From Rugalucina vietnamica (taxonomy: Eukaryota; Mollusca; Bivalvia; Lucinida; Lucinidae): a stretch of 64,000 bases of DNA. The stretch spans positions 33,642,721 to 33,706,720 of the forward strand of contig OZ024874.1 in the NCBI GenBank assembly GCA_964017185.1. Direction: 5' to 3'. The position numbers and the translations under genes are program-made. The notes beneath the pieces are model-generated. The model was not told the origin of the DNA. It did not search any database and saw only the letters and a list, made by a program, of their open reading frames with translations. Positions 46,235-57,639 of the stretch are shown piece by piece (the first letter of the stretch is position 1; each line of letters starts with the position of its first letter).

Positions 46235-46441
46235 ATGCCTCAGTGCCAGGCGCATGAGGCGATTAACTGTAAAAACAAGCCACAGAAAGGAGGTAAAAGT
46301 TTTTTCCCAGATACCTGTCGTCGGCTTTTCGCTTCCCCCAAAGCGATAAAAAATCGTAGGTGTAGACATTTTCACTATTTCTTATTAATAATCCAGTATG
46401 AACGGAATGGAATTACTGTTACATGTATCTACGCACGGTAG
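46235..46441 (+). CDS. THAP-like N-terminal fragment
   Basis: Starts MPQCQAHEAINCKNKPQKGG and continues KSFFPDTC. A methionine-proline start, early cysteines, an N-K-P-x-K-G-G turn and K-S-F-F resemble the first third of a THAP zinc-binding domain (Cys-x2-4-Cys, then F-x-x-P). Cysteine spacing is wider than the consensus and the later Cys-His pair and AVPTIF-type motif are missing, so it is at best a broken or first-exon fragment; a gtaaaag donor follows GG. THAP domains occur in P-type transposases and, as I recall, in Kolobok proteins, which would fit the TTAA-flanked element around it. The remaining residues look random. Confidence 0.33.
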   Translation: MPQCQAHEAINCKNKPQKGGKSFFPDTCRRLFASPKAIKNRRCRHFHYFLLIIQYERNGITVTCIYAR

Positions 46442-46830
46442 TTTTTATTCCGAATTTTGGCATTTCACATACAATTCGTCAAAGAATCGCGCACAATAGA
46501 AAAGAATAGGAATTCACAAGTTTTTCAACAACTTTATTCCAAAACGGAATCGGTACACACTCCAGGGGTAATCTCACTTTTTTTTCTTTTTCTTTTTTTT
46601 TACATAATTTGATTAATTTGCTTCAGTTATCTATTTTATTTAATTTATAATCGGAGGTGAACCGCCCAACACTAATTGTTTTTCAGTGCACATGCGTTTC
46701 TAATTTGTTTGCCACCAATCCAGAAAAGATTTTCATTCATGCGGATAATTAGTTTTAGCATGTGACACGGTAAACACGCCTCAAACGGTCAGCTGACCTG
46801 TCAACAATGACTGCAATTAAAGTTGTTTAT

Positions 46831-46953
46831 ATAAAGACACGCGCCATCAAAAGATGCGACCACCATTCTTTAAATCGGTTGATCGCGGTGTTCATAAAGA
46901 CACGCGCCATCAAAAGATGCGACCGCCATTCTTTAAATCGTTTGATCGCCATT
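46831..46953 (+). repeat. tandem duplication, 63-bp unit
   Basis: ataaagacacgcgccatcaa with the following 40 bases is repeated at 46894 with three differences, inside the TTAA-flanked element. Confidence 0.85.
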
Positions 46954-47765
46954 ATACATATGAAAGATTATCGACTACCTAACTATCGTTACATAATTTT
47001 GATTGGATGTTCATCATAAAGGTGCGAAATACACTCGGATGTCTCTAAGATGCTCTTTTTGGCTCATAGACAACAAAACACAGGTAAATATCGGGACGTA
47101 TCGCGGCAAAAACAACTTGTGCCCCGGGAATCACCACTGAGGAAAACCATGTGTCTGAGCCCAGATTTACTCGTCCCGGGACGCCGAGTCCTGCGTCCGT
47201 GAGATCCCTGTGACAGATGACATTTTTTCTGTTTTTATTTCTTTCTTTTTTCTTACCTTAATCTGCGAATTTTATCGATAAAATGAAGTGGAGTACGATC
47301 GCTTGTACATGGCTCTCAACCGAAAGTGAGTGAGTGACGTCACAGGTAAACAAATATGGCGGCAACCTTCGCGATTCGAGACGCATTTTAGCGTAATTTT
47401 CAATGGATGATTGTGTACTTATTATGGGGTAAATCATTGGAATTTGAGTTGTAACACGTACTGTAACATCTAAATGAATGTGTTCAGGGCCAAATATGCG
47501 TTTCCGAATCGATTCCTTTAAAATACAAGCATAGAATAGAATAGAATAAAATATATTTTATTTCAAATCAATGACCTTTTCGGGTAGTTAAAAAATGTAC
47601 ATTTATATGATTGGAAAAAAGAGACATATGGTGACTCACCCGTTTACCGGGGCATTCCGGAAAATATCATTTTTCTCACGTGAAGTTTTGTTTGCACGCG
47701 CAGTTTTGTTGTTATCACAGCACCAGGAGTTGACACCATCTGTCAAAACCAAAAACAAGGCCAGC

Positions 47766-50019
47766 ATGAGCTACTTACGGGTATGATACTATGTTTTCAT
47801 GCAAAATCCATCGTTTTTCAGTGTTTTAGAGCCGTACTATACACCATGGCACACATTTTCATTCAACTTTTTGAAAAAAATAAAATGACACATTTTGACT
47901 TCTGCTTTGTTTTCATTAGTGACGTCTCTTTCCGAGAAACAAGTCACGTTATCTCCAAATATGGTAAAACCGGTGTAACAGTCCGCTTTCTCCTAGTGTT
48001 TTTTATCTTCATCTTAACAAGATAAGACTTTTTACAAAATAATACGAAATTTATAAACATGCAATAAACGGTCCGTTTCATCATAATCATTTTTCTTTCT
48101 CAGTTAAAACTACTGGAAGGCCCTGAAAAAAGACCAAGAAGACAGTATGACCCATCTCTGTTGGTTTCTGCATATAAAGAGATGAAAGACAACGGGATAT
48201 CTGTCTACAAATGCTCAAAGATGTTTGGGGTTCCTGAAAGTACTCTACGTGATCGGCACCTTGGTCTACAGCCGTGTGAATCAGTGCCCCCTCTTGGCAA
48301 AATGCCGATGTTCTCCACGACAGAAGAGCAGGGACTTGTTGACCATGTTAAATACATGGCAACAATTGGATATGGTTATTCCAAACAAGAATTTCTCAAC
48401 CTATCTAATGACTTCGCTATCAGTCTTGGCAAAAAGTCAGAAAATGATCCTACGTTCAAACATTCATGGTATAGCAGATTCTTGAAGCGATGGCCAGAAC
48501 TACGCTTAGAAAAAGCGGAAAAACTGTCGATTGTGAGGGCTAAGGTTACTTCAAATGAGGTCTTAAACAAATATTTCACTGAACTGGAAAATATTCTTGC
48601 CCAGGGAATAGCCTACAGGGCGACTAGGGAAAAATAGTCTCCGGAATTGAACAAACTTCTCCCTATTTCCAGCTGAGGGAGAAGTGAAAATGTACAGAAT
48701 ATATAAGCAAACCTGAAATTCAAGAGCAAATTTTTCCCAAATTTTCTTGAGGAGAAACAAAACTTCTCCCTAAATTTCTTGACTAGTTTAAACCCTGCTT
48801 GCCCAGAACAATCTTCAAAATAAACCGGAGCGCATTTGGAATGTAGATGAAAGCGGACTGGCCATGGAACATTCCCCATCTAAAGTTCTTTGTGCTAAAG
48901 GTGCTACACCCCAAGGAGTTACTTCTTCGAGAGGGAAAACGGTAACTGTTATTGGTTGCGGCAATGCGGCAGGAAATCATGTACCACCTTATTTCATTTT
49001 CCCCGGAAAGAAGTGGATGGATGAACTCCTAGAAGGGGCATCACCAGGAACAACGGGAACAATGTCGGCTAGCGGGTGGTCAAACTCTCTGACCTTCAAA
49101 GATTTCCTTGTCAATCACTTCCGTCGCTTTGTTCCTGCCTCCCCAAATTCAAAAGATCTGATCCTTTTCGATGGCCATAAGTCACATATTTCGTTGACTT
49201 TAAGCGACTGGGGAAAAGAGAATAACGTGGAGTTCTTCGTGTTGCCACCACACACCTCACATGTAACACAGCCTTTGGATGTCGGTTGCTATGCACCACT
49301 GAAAGTAATCTACAATGCTGAAAGCCAGAAATTTCTTCGCCAGAACCCAGGACGGCAAATTACCAGTTATGAGGTTGCACGCTTGGCTAGTTCTCTGCTT
49401 ACATAAAAGCTATGACACCCTCAAACCTTATCAGCTCCTTCAGAAAAACTGGAATATAGCCCCTTAAGAGAGATAGTATCACGATCGACAAGACAATGCC
49501 GGCGACAATTTATCAAAGTGACAACGAAGACAATGCATTGGCAGAAAAGAATCTTCACAATCATTTCTAGAGTCTTAATCAGTATGCAGCCAGTCAAGAG
49601 AAAAATGCAACCATCAGTCACTGGACCTCTGTCAACATCAGAAAACCAAGACATTCTTGAGACATCAGCAGCTAAGTCAGCATCAAGAGCCAGCGTGGGA
49701 AAGAGTCACACCACTGAAAAGAGGGTTACTAAGGCACCTATCATCAATTCACCTGAACCTGGTCCGTCACGCTACATTGTATCTGACAACAGTGGACATG
49801 AGGATTCTGCCGACATGTCCGATGATTTTGACGATGATCCCCGTACACTCTGTTGTGTTTGTCACCGTATCAGCCCCGAGAACCTAAACCTGGAGTTCGC
49901 CATTGAATTTGCCCAGTGGGGGCAATGTGAAACCTGCAGTCATTGGACACACTTGAAATACTGTTCCAACGTCAGTTCTGCGAAGAGGGGATCTCTTCTA
50001 TTGTCCACACTGTCAATAA
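47766..50019 (+). pseudogene. pogo/Tigger-like DDE transposase with C-terminal PHD finger, broken
   Basis: A possible first exon is 47766-47780 (MSYLR, donor gtatga); the main exon starts at 48104 after a ttctttctcag acceptor. In order: a basic helix-turn-helix (RPRRQYDPSLLVSAYKEM, FGVPESTLRDRHLG), a second DNA-binding region (SRFLKRWPELRLEKAEKLS), then the DDE domain with NVDESG, LILFDGHKSH and LPPHTSHVTQPLDVG, the three catalytic-acid motifs of the pogo group. After SYEVARLASSLLT a frameshift leads to MTPSNLISSFRKTGI and a TAG stop. The C-terminus has CCVC, CETCSHWTHLKYC and, after another frameshift, RRGDLFYCPHCQ, together a PHD finger ending at 50019. A 196-bp MITE interrupts the ORF at 48602-48797. 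The MITE, two frameshifts and the stop make it inactive. The role was cut-and-paste transposition; element TIRs were not found. Confidence 0.82.
48596..48803. mobile_element. 196-bp hAT-like MITE inside the transposase
   Basis: The body is 48602-48797, starting CAGGGAATAG and ending AAACCCTG (complement CAGGGTTT). CTTGCC occurs on both sides (48596-48601, 48798-48803). Removing the insert with one copy rejoins the ORF as ENILAQNNLQ...WNVDESG without a frame change, which confirms the limits. The shared CAG leaves the duplication ambiguous between 6 and 9 bp. The interior carries acttctcccta inverted words. Confidence 0.75.
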
Positions 50020-50758
50020 GACACTGAAATTAACTGGTTAAACAAACAAAATTAATGTCAAAATGTCTTCAATTGCGCCTCAAATATTGCAATTATCTTA
50101 AATAAACAAAATTTTATCTAAGTATGTTGTGAAAATGTATGGGTGAAAATATCCCGTAATTTGTTGTAAATATAACAAAGGATATTTTTGAAAGGAGGCA
50201 AAAATACAAATACACCGGTTAACGTTAGGTTTTTCCAGTGACGTCATGACCTTGGTCGATGAAATTAGAGACTGTAAACAAACAGATGGCATCGCTTTTC
50301 GAGCAACATCTTTTAGTATGTTTTAGGTAACATGTTTATTGTTTTAATGAATTACTCAGAGTTTAAGTTTACATCAATGGCTTATCTTATTTTTACAAAA
50401 ACCATTTTGTACACTGGTTATAGGGTGAGCCAGCATATAACATGAAACGTAAGGACATTAACAAACATTTAGACTCCACATACATGACATGGACATTACG
50501 AAACAAACAAGCATTGAAAATTTTATGAGGGAAATAGTAGCGTTCAACCCCTTAAAGTCGATACACCCCTAAAGTCGATACCATGTTTGTTTTGTTCCGT
50601 TTCAAGTAGGAAAATCACCTTTTGTCATGTGTCATTGGGAAATTTTTTCACTGTCATATTGTCTTCGTTTACAAATGAAAATGAAAGAAAATCTGTTTCA
50701 AGGAGGCAAGTTCCATATCAAAAACTTATTCGCATGCCTATTTTCAGTATTTCCATTA
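50020..50758. other. no gene recognised
   Basis: AT-rich. cccttaaagtcgatac and cccctaaagtcgatacc stand in tandem at 50549-50582. No pogo terminal repeat could be identified. Confidence 0.4.
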
Positions 50759-50761
50759 TTA

Positions 50762-52711
50762 GCTCACCTGAGCCGTTAGGCTTACCAGGTGAGCTTATAG
50801 GATGGCCATGATCCGGCGTCCGTCCGTCTTCCGTCCACAATTTCAAAGATCTTCTCCTCTGAAACCGCTTGGCCAATCAAAGCCAAATTTTATATGAAGC
50901 ATCTTTAGGAAGGGGGAACCAATGTATACATAAATAATCCAGGTCACATGACAAAGATGGCCGCCATGCCCATATATGGTAAAAACCCTTCAAAAATCTT
51001 CTTCTCCAGAACCAGTGAACAGATTTCAACGAAACCTGGCATGAAGCATCGATGCCTCAAGCACTACAATGTGTACATAAATCATGACCCTGTGATGACC
51101 TTGACCTATTTTACGGTAAGGTCAACATGGGTTGCCAATGCATTTGAATGGGGAAAAATTTTAAAATGTCATTTAAAGTGAATGTCTTGCAGGAAATGGG
51201 CAGTGGGACCAAATATTAATAATTCTGCAAAAAATTGGACCCCAGGGGCTCATATGCCCCCACCCCGGGGCAATATACATGTACATTACCATAATATTCA
51301 AACATCATCTCCTCTGAAACTGCTTGGCCAATCACAGCCAAATTTTATGTGAAGCATCAATAGGAAAGGGTAACCAATGTGTACATAAATAATCTAGGTC
51401 ACATGACCAAGATGGCCGCCATGCCCATATATGGTGAAAACCCTTCAAGAGTCTTCTTCTCCAGAACCAGTGAACAGATTTCAACAAAACTTAGCAAGAA
51501 GCATTGTTGCCTCAAGCACTACAATGTATATATAAATCATGACCCTGTGATGACCTTGACCTATTTTACAGCAAGGTCAACATAGGTTGCCAATGCATTT
51601 GAATGGGGAAAACTTTTAAAATGTCATTTAAAGTGAAAGTCTTGCAGGAAATGGGCAGTAGGACTGAATATTAATGATTCTGAAAAAAATTGGACCCCAG
51701 GCGCTCATATGCCCCCACCCCGGGGCAATATACATGTACATTACCATAATATTCAAACATCATCTACTCTGAAACCGCTTGGCCAATCAAAGCCAAATTT
51801 TATGTGAAGCATCTATAGAATGGGGGAATCAATTTATATATAAATAATCTAGGTCACATGACCAAGATGGCCGCCATGCCCATATACGGTAAAAACCCTT
51901 AAAAAATCTACTACTCTGGAACTGGTGGACGAATTTCAAAGAAACTTGGCATGAAGCATTGATGGCTAAAGTACTACAATGAATATATAAATCATGAACC
52001 TGTGGTGACCTTGACCTATTTTATGACAAGGTCAACATAGGTCGCCTATGCATTTGAATGGGGAAAACTTTTAAAAACTCATTTGAGGTGAAAATCTTGC
52101 AGGAAATGGGTAGTAGGACTGAATATTAATGATTCTAAAAAAGTTGGACCCAAGGGCGTATATGGCCGCACCCCGGGGCAATATACATGTATATTACCAT
52201 AATATTCAAACATCTTCTTCTCTGAAACCGCTAGGCCAATTAAAGCCAAATTTTATGTGAAGCATCCATAGGATGGAGGAACCAATGTGTATATTAATAA
52301 TTTAGGTCACATGACCAAGATGGCCACCACGCCCATATATGGTAAAAACCCATCAAAAATCTTCTTCTCTGATAGACTGATTTCAAGGAAACTTGGTGTG
52401 AAGCATCAATGGTTAAGTACTCCAATGTATATATAAATCATGACCCTGTGATGACCTTGACCAAGTTTATGGCAAGGTCAACATGGGTTGCCTTTGCATT
52501 TGAATGGGGAAAACTGTTAAAATGTCATTTGAAGGGAAAAGCCAGCAGGAAAAGTGGCAAATGGATGGAATATTGAAGATTCTAAAAAAACAAAACAGCC
52601 CAAGGGCTTCATCTGCCCCTGCACTGGAACTAAATACCATAATATTCAAACATGTTTTTGGTATAAGCAGCAGATCTCAGGTGAGCGGTTACAGGACCAT
52701 TGGTCCTCTGG
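50762..52711 (+). mobile_element. TTAGCTCACC-family element, copy 1 of cluster
   Basis: Starts GCTCACCTGAGCCG (hairpin with ggtgagc) after TTA (50759-50761), continues gatccggcgtccgtccgtc, and ends AGGACCATTGGTCCT, CTGG before TTA (52712-52714). Inside are four tandem units of about 455 bp, each with gaaaccgcttggccaatcaa, aggtcacatgaccaagatgg, ccgccatgcccatatatgg, gatgaccttgacctatttta and ttggaccccaggg. No protein. Confidence 0.8.
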
Positions 52712-52714
52712 TTA

Positions 52715-52983
52715 CTTTTTGTACCCCAGGCTTAGTATTGGGTTTTTCAGTTGTAAACAACAGAAATATTTTGCTCTCTTTATATCTGTTTTTGTTTATA
52801 TTTCAGCCACAGCAATCATGCACAAAATGTAAAAAAATCAAGCATTTGAGAAAAATATGTGCTTATTGATCTTAGTGCTGCTTATTTGTGTGGGGTGAAA
52901 TTTTGGATCCGGAAAGGCCAATTTCCACACATTTCAGTTCATCCCATAACAAAATGGTACATTCAGCCAAGTAAATGGCATTT
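52715..52983. other. spacer between copies 1 and 2
   Basis: Host or older sequence. A ttgtttatatttcag acceptor-like site at about 52805 is followed by a short frame ending CTKCKKIKHLRKICAY and a stop; this could be a terminal exon but is too short to claim. Confidence 0.35.
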
Positions 52984-52986
52984 TTA

Positions 52987-55047
52987 GCTCACCGGAGCCG
53001 TTAGGCTCACAAGGTGAGCTTATAGGATGGCCATGATCCGGCGTCCATCGTCGTCGTCCACCATTTTCAAAGATCTTCTTCTCTGAAACCACTTGGCCAA
53101 TGAAAGCCAAATTTTATATGAAGCATCTATGGGAAGGGGAACCAATGTGTTTATAAATAATCCAGGTCACATGACCAAGATGGCTGCCATGCCCATATAT
53201 GGTAAAAACCCTTCAAAATTCTTCTTCTCTGGAACCACTGGACCGATTTCAACGAAACTTGGCATGAAGCATTTGGGGCTAGAGTACTACAATGTGTTTA
53301 TAAATTAAGACCTTTGGATGACCTTGACCTATTTTACGGCAAGGTCAACATAGGTGGCCCATGCATTTGAATGGGGAAAATTGTTAAAATGTCATTTGAA
53401 AGGTAAAACTTGCAGGAAATGGGCAAATGGACTGAAGGTAGGTAATTCTGAAAAAAATTGGACCCCAGGGGTTGGTCTGCCCCCACCACGGGGCAATATA
53501 CTTGTATATTACAATAATATTCAAAGATTTTTTTCTCTGAAACCACTTGGCCAATCAAAGCCAAATTTTATAGCAAGCATCTATGGGAAGGGGGAGTCAA
53601 TGTGTTTATAAATAATCCAGGTCACAAGATACAAGATACAAGATACAATATCTTTATTAGAAAATCCTTAAAGGACATCATAAATTGAAAGTGAACAAGA
53701 GAGAATGAAAAAACAAACAAACAAAAACAATGATGAACAGCAAAATAACAATACAGAAGACTAGAATAATAAGGTACATTTTGTAATCCATGGGAGACAA
53801 CCACAGTCCATTCAACTACAATCATAATAATAACATGACTATAAGGCAACATTATGATATAAGGGAAAAGCACACCGTTATGAAGCAGGCAATATCTTTA
53901 CATATGACAGGGTCTTCATTACTCAAAAGCCAGTTAAATTTAGACATATAAGTCTGAGAAGCAATATTCTTATTACTATTCAAATGTTTAGTAATCTGAG
54001 CCCTTTGAGAAACATACTTGGGACATGTCATTAAAAAGTGACCCTCGTCTTCCACTGCATTCAGTGAGCATTGTGTGCAAAGTCTCTCTGCAATGGGAGT
54101 CTTTGGGATAGTATATCTACCATACTCGATGCGTAATTTATGACTACTTGTTCTAAAGCGAGCCAAATTGCTACGATCAGAGGAATTTGAAACATGATCA
54201 AGATGGCTGCCATGCCCATATATGGTAAAAACCCTTCAAAAATCTTCATCTCCTGAACCAGTGGACTGATTTCAATGAAACTTGGCATGAAGCATCAGGG
54301 ACTGAAGGACTACAATGTGTTTATAAATTATGACCTTTGGATGACCTTGACCTATATTACGGCGAGGTCAACATAGTTCGCCAATGCATTTGAATGGGGA
54401 AAACCTTTAAAATGTCTTTTAAAATGAAAGTCTTGCAGAAAATGGGCAGTAGGGCTGAATATTAATGATTCTGAAAAAATTGGACCCCAGGGGCATATTT
54501 GCCCCTACTGCAGGGCATTATACATGTATATTACCATACTATTCAAACACCTTCTTCTGTGAAACCGCTTGGCCAATCAAAGCCAAATTTTATGTGAAGC
54601 ATTTATATAATGGGGGAATCAATGTGTATATAAATAATCAAGGTCACATGACCAAGATGGCCACCATGCCCATATATGGTAAAAACCCTTCAAAATCTTC
54701 TTCTCTGGAATCGAAGAAACTTGATTTGAAGCATCTATGGCTTAAGTACTACAATGTATATATAAATCATGACCCTGTGATGACCTTGACCCAGTTTATG
54801 GCAAGGTCAACATGGGTTGACCATGTATTTAAATGGGGAAAACTGTTAAAATGTCATTTGAAGGGAAAAGCCAGCAGGAAATTGGCAAATGGACAGAATA
54901 TTGATTATTCCGAAAATAAAGAAGAAAATGGCCCAAGGGCTTCATCTGCCCCTACACTGGGGTTAAATACCATAATATTCAAACATGTTTATTCGTATAT
55001 GCAGCAGATCTCAGGTGAGCGTTTACAGGACCATTGGTCCTCTTGTG
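52987..55047 (+). mobile_element. TTAGCTCACC-family element, copy 2 of cluster
   Basis: Same ends and unit landmarks as copy 1: TTA at 52984-52986 before the start, and aggaccattggtcctcttg then tg before TTA at the end. The end differs from ctctgg in the other copies. One unit is interrupted by a minus-strand LINE tail at 53637-54190; the remaining units are at 53090, 53540 and 54570. Confidence 0.75.
53637..54190 (-). mobile_element. 5'-truncated LINE inside copy 2
   Basis: Minus-strand frame SDRSNLARFRTSSHKLRIEY, KTPIAERLCTQCSLNAVEDE and GHFLMTCPKYVSQR is a LINE ORF2 C-terminal zinc motif (Cys-x2-Cys, then His and Cys) with its stop at 53852. The 3' end is a tail of tatcttg repeats at about 53636-53655. 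The flanking unit resumes as catgatcaagatggctgcca. Truncation and tail fit a retrotransposed copy. Confidence 0.7.
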
Positions 55048-55114
55048 TTAATGTTCAACCTCCAAATGAGTTTTCTGACCACTGTCCTATATGGATGGGT
55101 CTGACATGTAATTA

Positions 55115-57639
55115 GCTCACCTGAGCCGCTAGGCTCACAAGGTGAGCTTATAGGATGGCCATGATCCGGCGTCCGTCTGTCGTCCGTCCGTCCGTCGTCC
55201 ACCATTTTCAAAGATCTTCTTCTCTGAAACCGCTTGGCCAATCAAAGCCAAATTTTATATGAAGCATCTATAGGAAGGGGGAACCAATGTGTTTATAAAT
55301 AATCCAGGTCACATGACCAAGATGGCCTCCATGCCCATATATGGTAAAAACCCTTCAAAATTCTTCTTCTCCGGAACCACTGGACCGATTTCAACAAAAC
55401 TTGGCATGAAGCATCAGGGACTAGAGTACTACAATGTGTTTATAAATTATGACCTTTGGATGACCTTGACCTATTTTACGGCAAGGTCAACATAGGTTGC
55501 CCATGCATTTGAATGGGGAAAATTGTTAAAATGTCATTTGAAAGGCAAATCTTGCAGAAAATGGGCAAATGGACTGAAGGTAGGTAATTCTGAAAAAAAA
55601 TTGGACCCCAGGGGTTGGTCTGCCCCCACCCCAGGGCAATATACATGTATATTACAAAAATATTCAAAGATCTTCTTCTCTGAAACCACTTGGCCAATCA
55701 AAGCCAAATTTTATAGGAAGCATCTATGGGAAGGGGGAACCAATGTGTTTATAAATAATCCAGGTCACATGACCAAGATGGCCACCATGCCCATATATGT
55801 AAAAAAACCCTTCAAAATTCTTCTTCTCCGGAACCACTGGACTGATTTCAACGAAACTTGGCATGAAGCATCGGGGACTAGAGTACTACAACGTGGTCAT
55901 AAATTATGACCTTTGGATGACCTTGACCTATTTTACGGCAAGGTCAACATAGGTCGCCCATGCATTCGAATGGGGAAAATTGTTAAAATGTCATTTGAAA
56001 GGCAAATCTTGCAGGAAATGGGCAAATGGACTGAAGGTAGGTAATTCTGAAAAAATTTGGACCCCAGGGGTGGTCTGCCCCCACGCTGGGGCAATATACA
56101 TGTATACTACAAAAATATTCAAAGATCTTCTTCTCTGAAACCACATGGCCAATCAAAGCCAAATTTTATAGGAAGCATCTATGGGAAGGGGGAATCAATG
56201 TGTTTATAAATAATCCAGGTCATATGACCAAGATGGCCGCCATGCCCATATATGGTAAAAACCGTTTAAAATTCTTCTTCTCCTGAACCAATGGACCAAT
56301 TTCAACAAAACTTGGCATGAAACATTTGGGACTGAAGTACTACATTGTATATATAAATTATGACCTTTGGATGACCTTGACCTATTTTACAGCAAGGTCA
56401 ACATAGGTCGCCAATGCACTTGAATGGGGAAAACTTTTAAAATGTCATTTAAAGTGAAAGTCTTGCAGGAAATGGGCAGTAGGACTTAATATTAATGATT
56501 CTGAAAAAAATTGGACCCCAGGGGCTCATTTGCCCCAGCCCCGGGGCATTATACATGAGCGCGGATCTGGTAAAAGGTGTCTTCGGGCATTGATCAAGTA
56601 CATTTTATGCTATCAAAATTTAAAAACCATCTAAATTTGAAATATTTGGCATGTTCTGATATTTATTTCAAACAGCTTTAATATTGTAATACAATCCAAG
56701 ACAAATACTTTTCTTATGGTCAAACGGTATTTGTATCATGTATGTTGCCATGGCAACCATTGCATCATAAGGACTACCCTCATTTTACAAACCAGGTACG
56801 CCCTTTGTATTGCATGTTTTATGAAACAGTTTGTGAATTCATGCCTATTGCGTAGTCTGTGCAGTAGTATAGTTGTTAAACTTCAAGAAACACACACAAT
56901 TTTGAGAATTTGAGCCTTACCTTCTTTTAATTACAGTGATTTGAAGACGTTAACGTCATCAACAACAGTTTTATGACGTCATGTTTAGATTGCATCAACT
57001 GCAGACCTTTCAACAGTCATATCTTTGCTATTTGTAAAGATAATCTCTTCAAATTTTCAGGAAATACTCAGAGAAACTTGTTCTTTCATATGTAATTAAT
57101 ATCTTAATTTTGATTTTTCTGCCATAAGACCCCTTTTATCAGATCTTGGCCCACATGTATATTACCATAATATTTAAACATCTTCTCCTCTGAAACCGCT
57201 TGGCCAATCAAAGCCAAATTTCATGTGAAGCATCTATAGAATGGGGGAATCAATGAGTATATAAATAATCAATGTCACATGACCAAGATGGCCACCATGC
57301 CCATATATGGTATAAACCCTTCAAAAATCTTCTTCTCCAGAACCGGTGGACCAATTTCGAAGAAACTTGGCATGAAGCATGAAGCTCAAGTACTACAACT
57401 TATGTGATGACCTTGACCTATTTTAAGGCAAGGTCAACATGGGTTGCCAATATGTATTTGAATGGGTAAACTGTTAAAATGTCATTTGAAGGGAAAAACT
57501 TGTATGGACAGTATACTGATTATTCTGAAAAAATAATGGCCCAAGGGCTTCACCTGCCCCTATACTCGGACTATTTTCTATAACATTCGTATATACAGCA
57601 GATCTCAGGTGAGTGTTTACAGGACCATTGGTCCCCTGG
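55115..57639 (+). mobile_element. TTAGCTCACC-family element, copy 3, inside the LINE
   Basis: TTA at 55112-55114 precedes the start and TTA at 57640-57642 follows the end (ggaccattggtcccctgg). With one TTA counted, the LINE reads GLTCN YTQAEESVPV in one frame across the join, so the exact ends of the family are fixed here. It has four core units, the last interrupted by an insertion at 56558-57152. Confidence 0.82.
56553..57157. mobile_element. 595-bp TIR element inside copy 3
   Basis: The body is 56558-57152. The left end reads gcgcGGATCTGGTAAAAGG, then tgtctt; the reverse complement of the right end reads gggccaAGATCTGATAAAAG, then gggtctt. ACATG flanks both sides, and the repeat consensus (atacatgtatattacc) is restored after removal. 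Superfamily not assigned; no transposase frame. Confidence 0.68.

Larger units (their letters stand above)
45821..47521. mobile_element. TTAA-flanked TIR element (Kolobok or piggyBac type)
   Basis: The body, 45825-47517 (1693 bp), starts AGGAATGGATTCGGAACCGC and its end, reverse-complemented, starts AGGAATCGATTCGGAAACGC; 21 of the first 23 bases match. TTAA stands on both sides (45821-45824 and 47518-47521). A second inverted pair lies inside: CTGTGACGTCACTCACTCAC then tttc at 46051-46074 is perfectly complementary to 47322-47345. TTAA targets are used by Kolobok and piggyBac elements. Inside is a THAP-like frame but no catalytic domain, so it is probably non-autonomous. Confidence 0.65.

Noticed and set aside
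52805..52869. Terminal exon ending CKKIKHLRKICAY
   Set aside because: An acceptor-like site precedes it but 20 codons with no homology are not enough to claim a gene.
50948..55909. Several frames starting MTKMAAMPIYG
   Set aside because: They are translations of the ccaagatggccgccatgcc landmark in each tandem unit and end at unit-specific stops.
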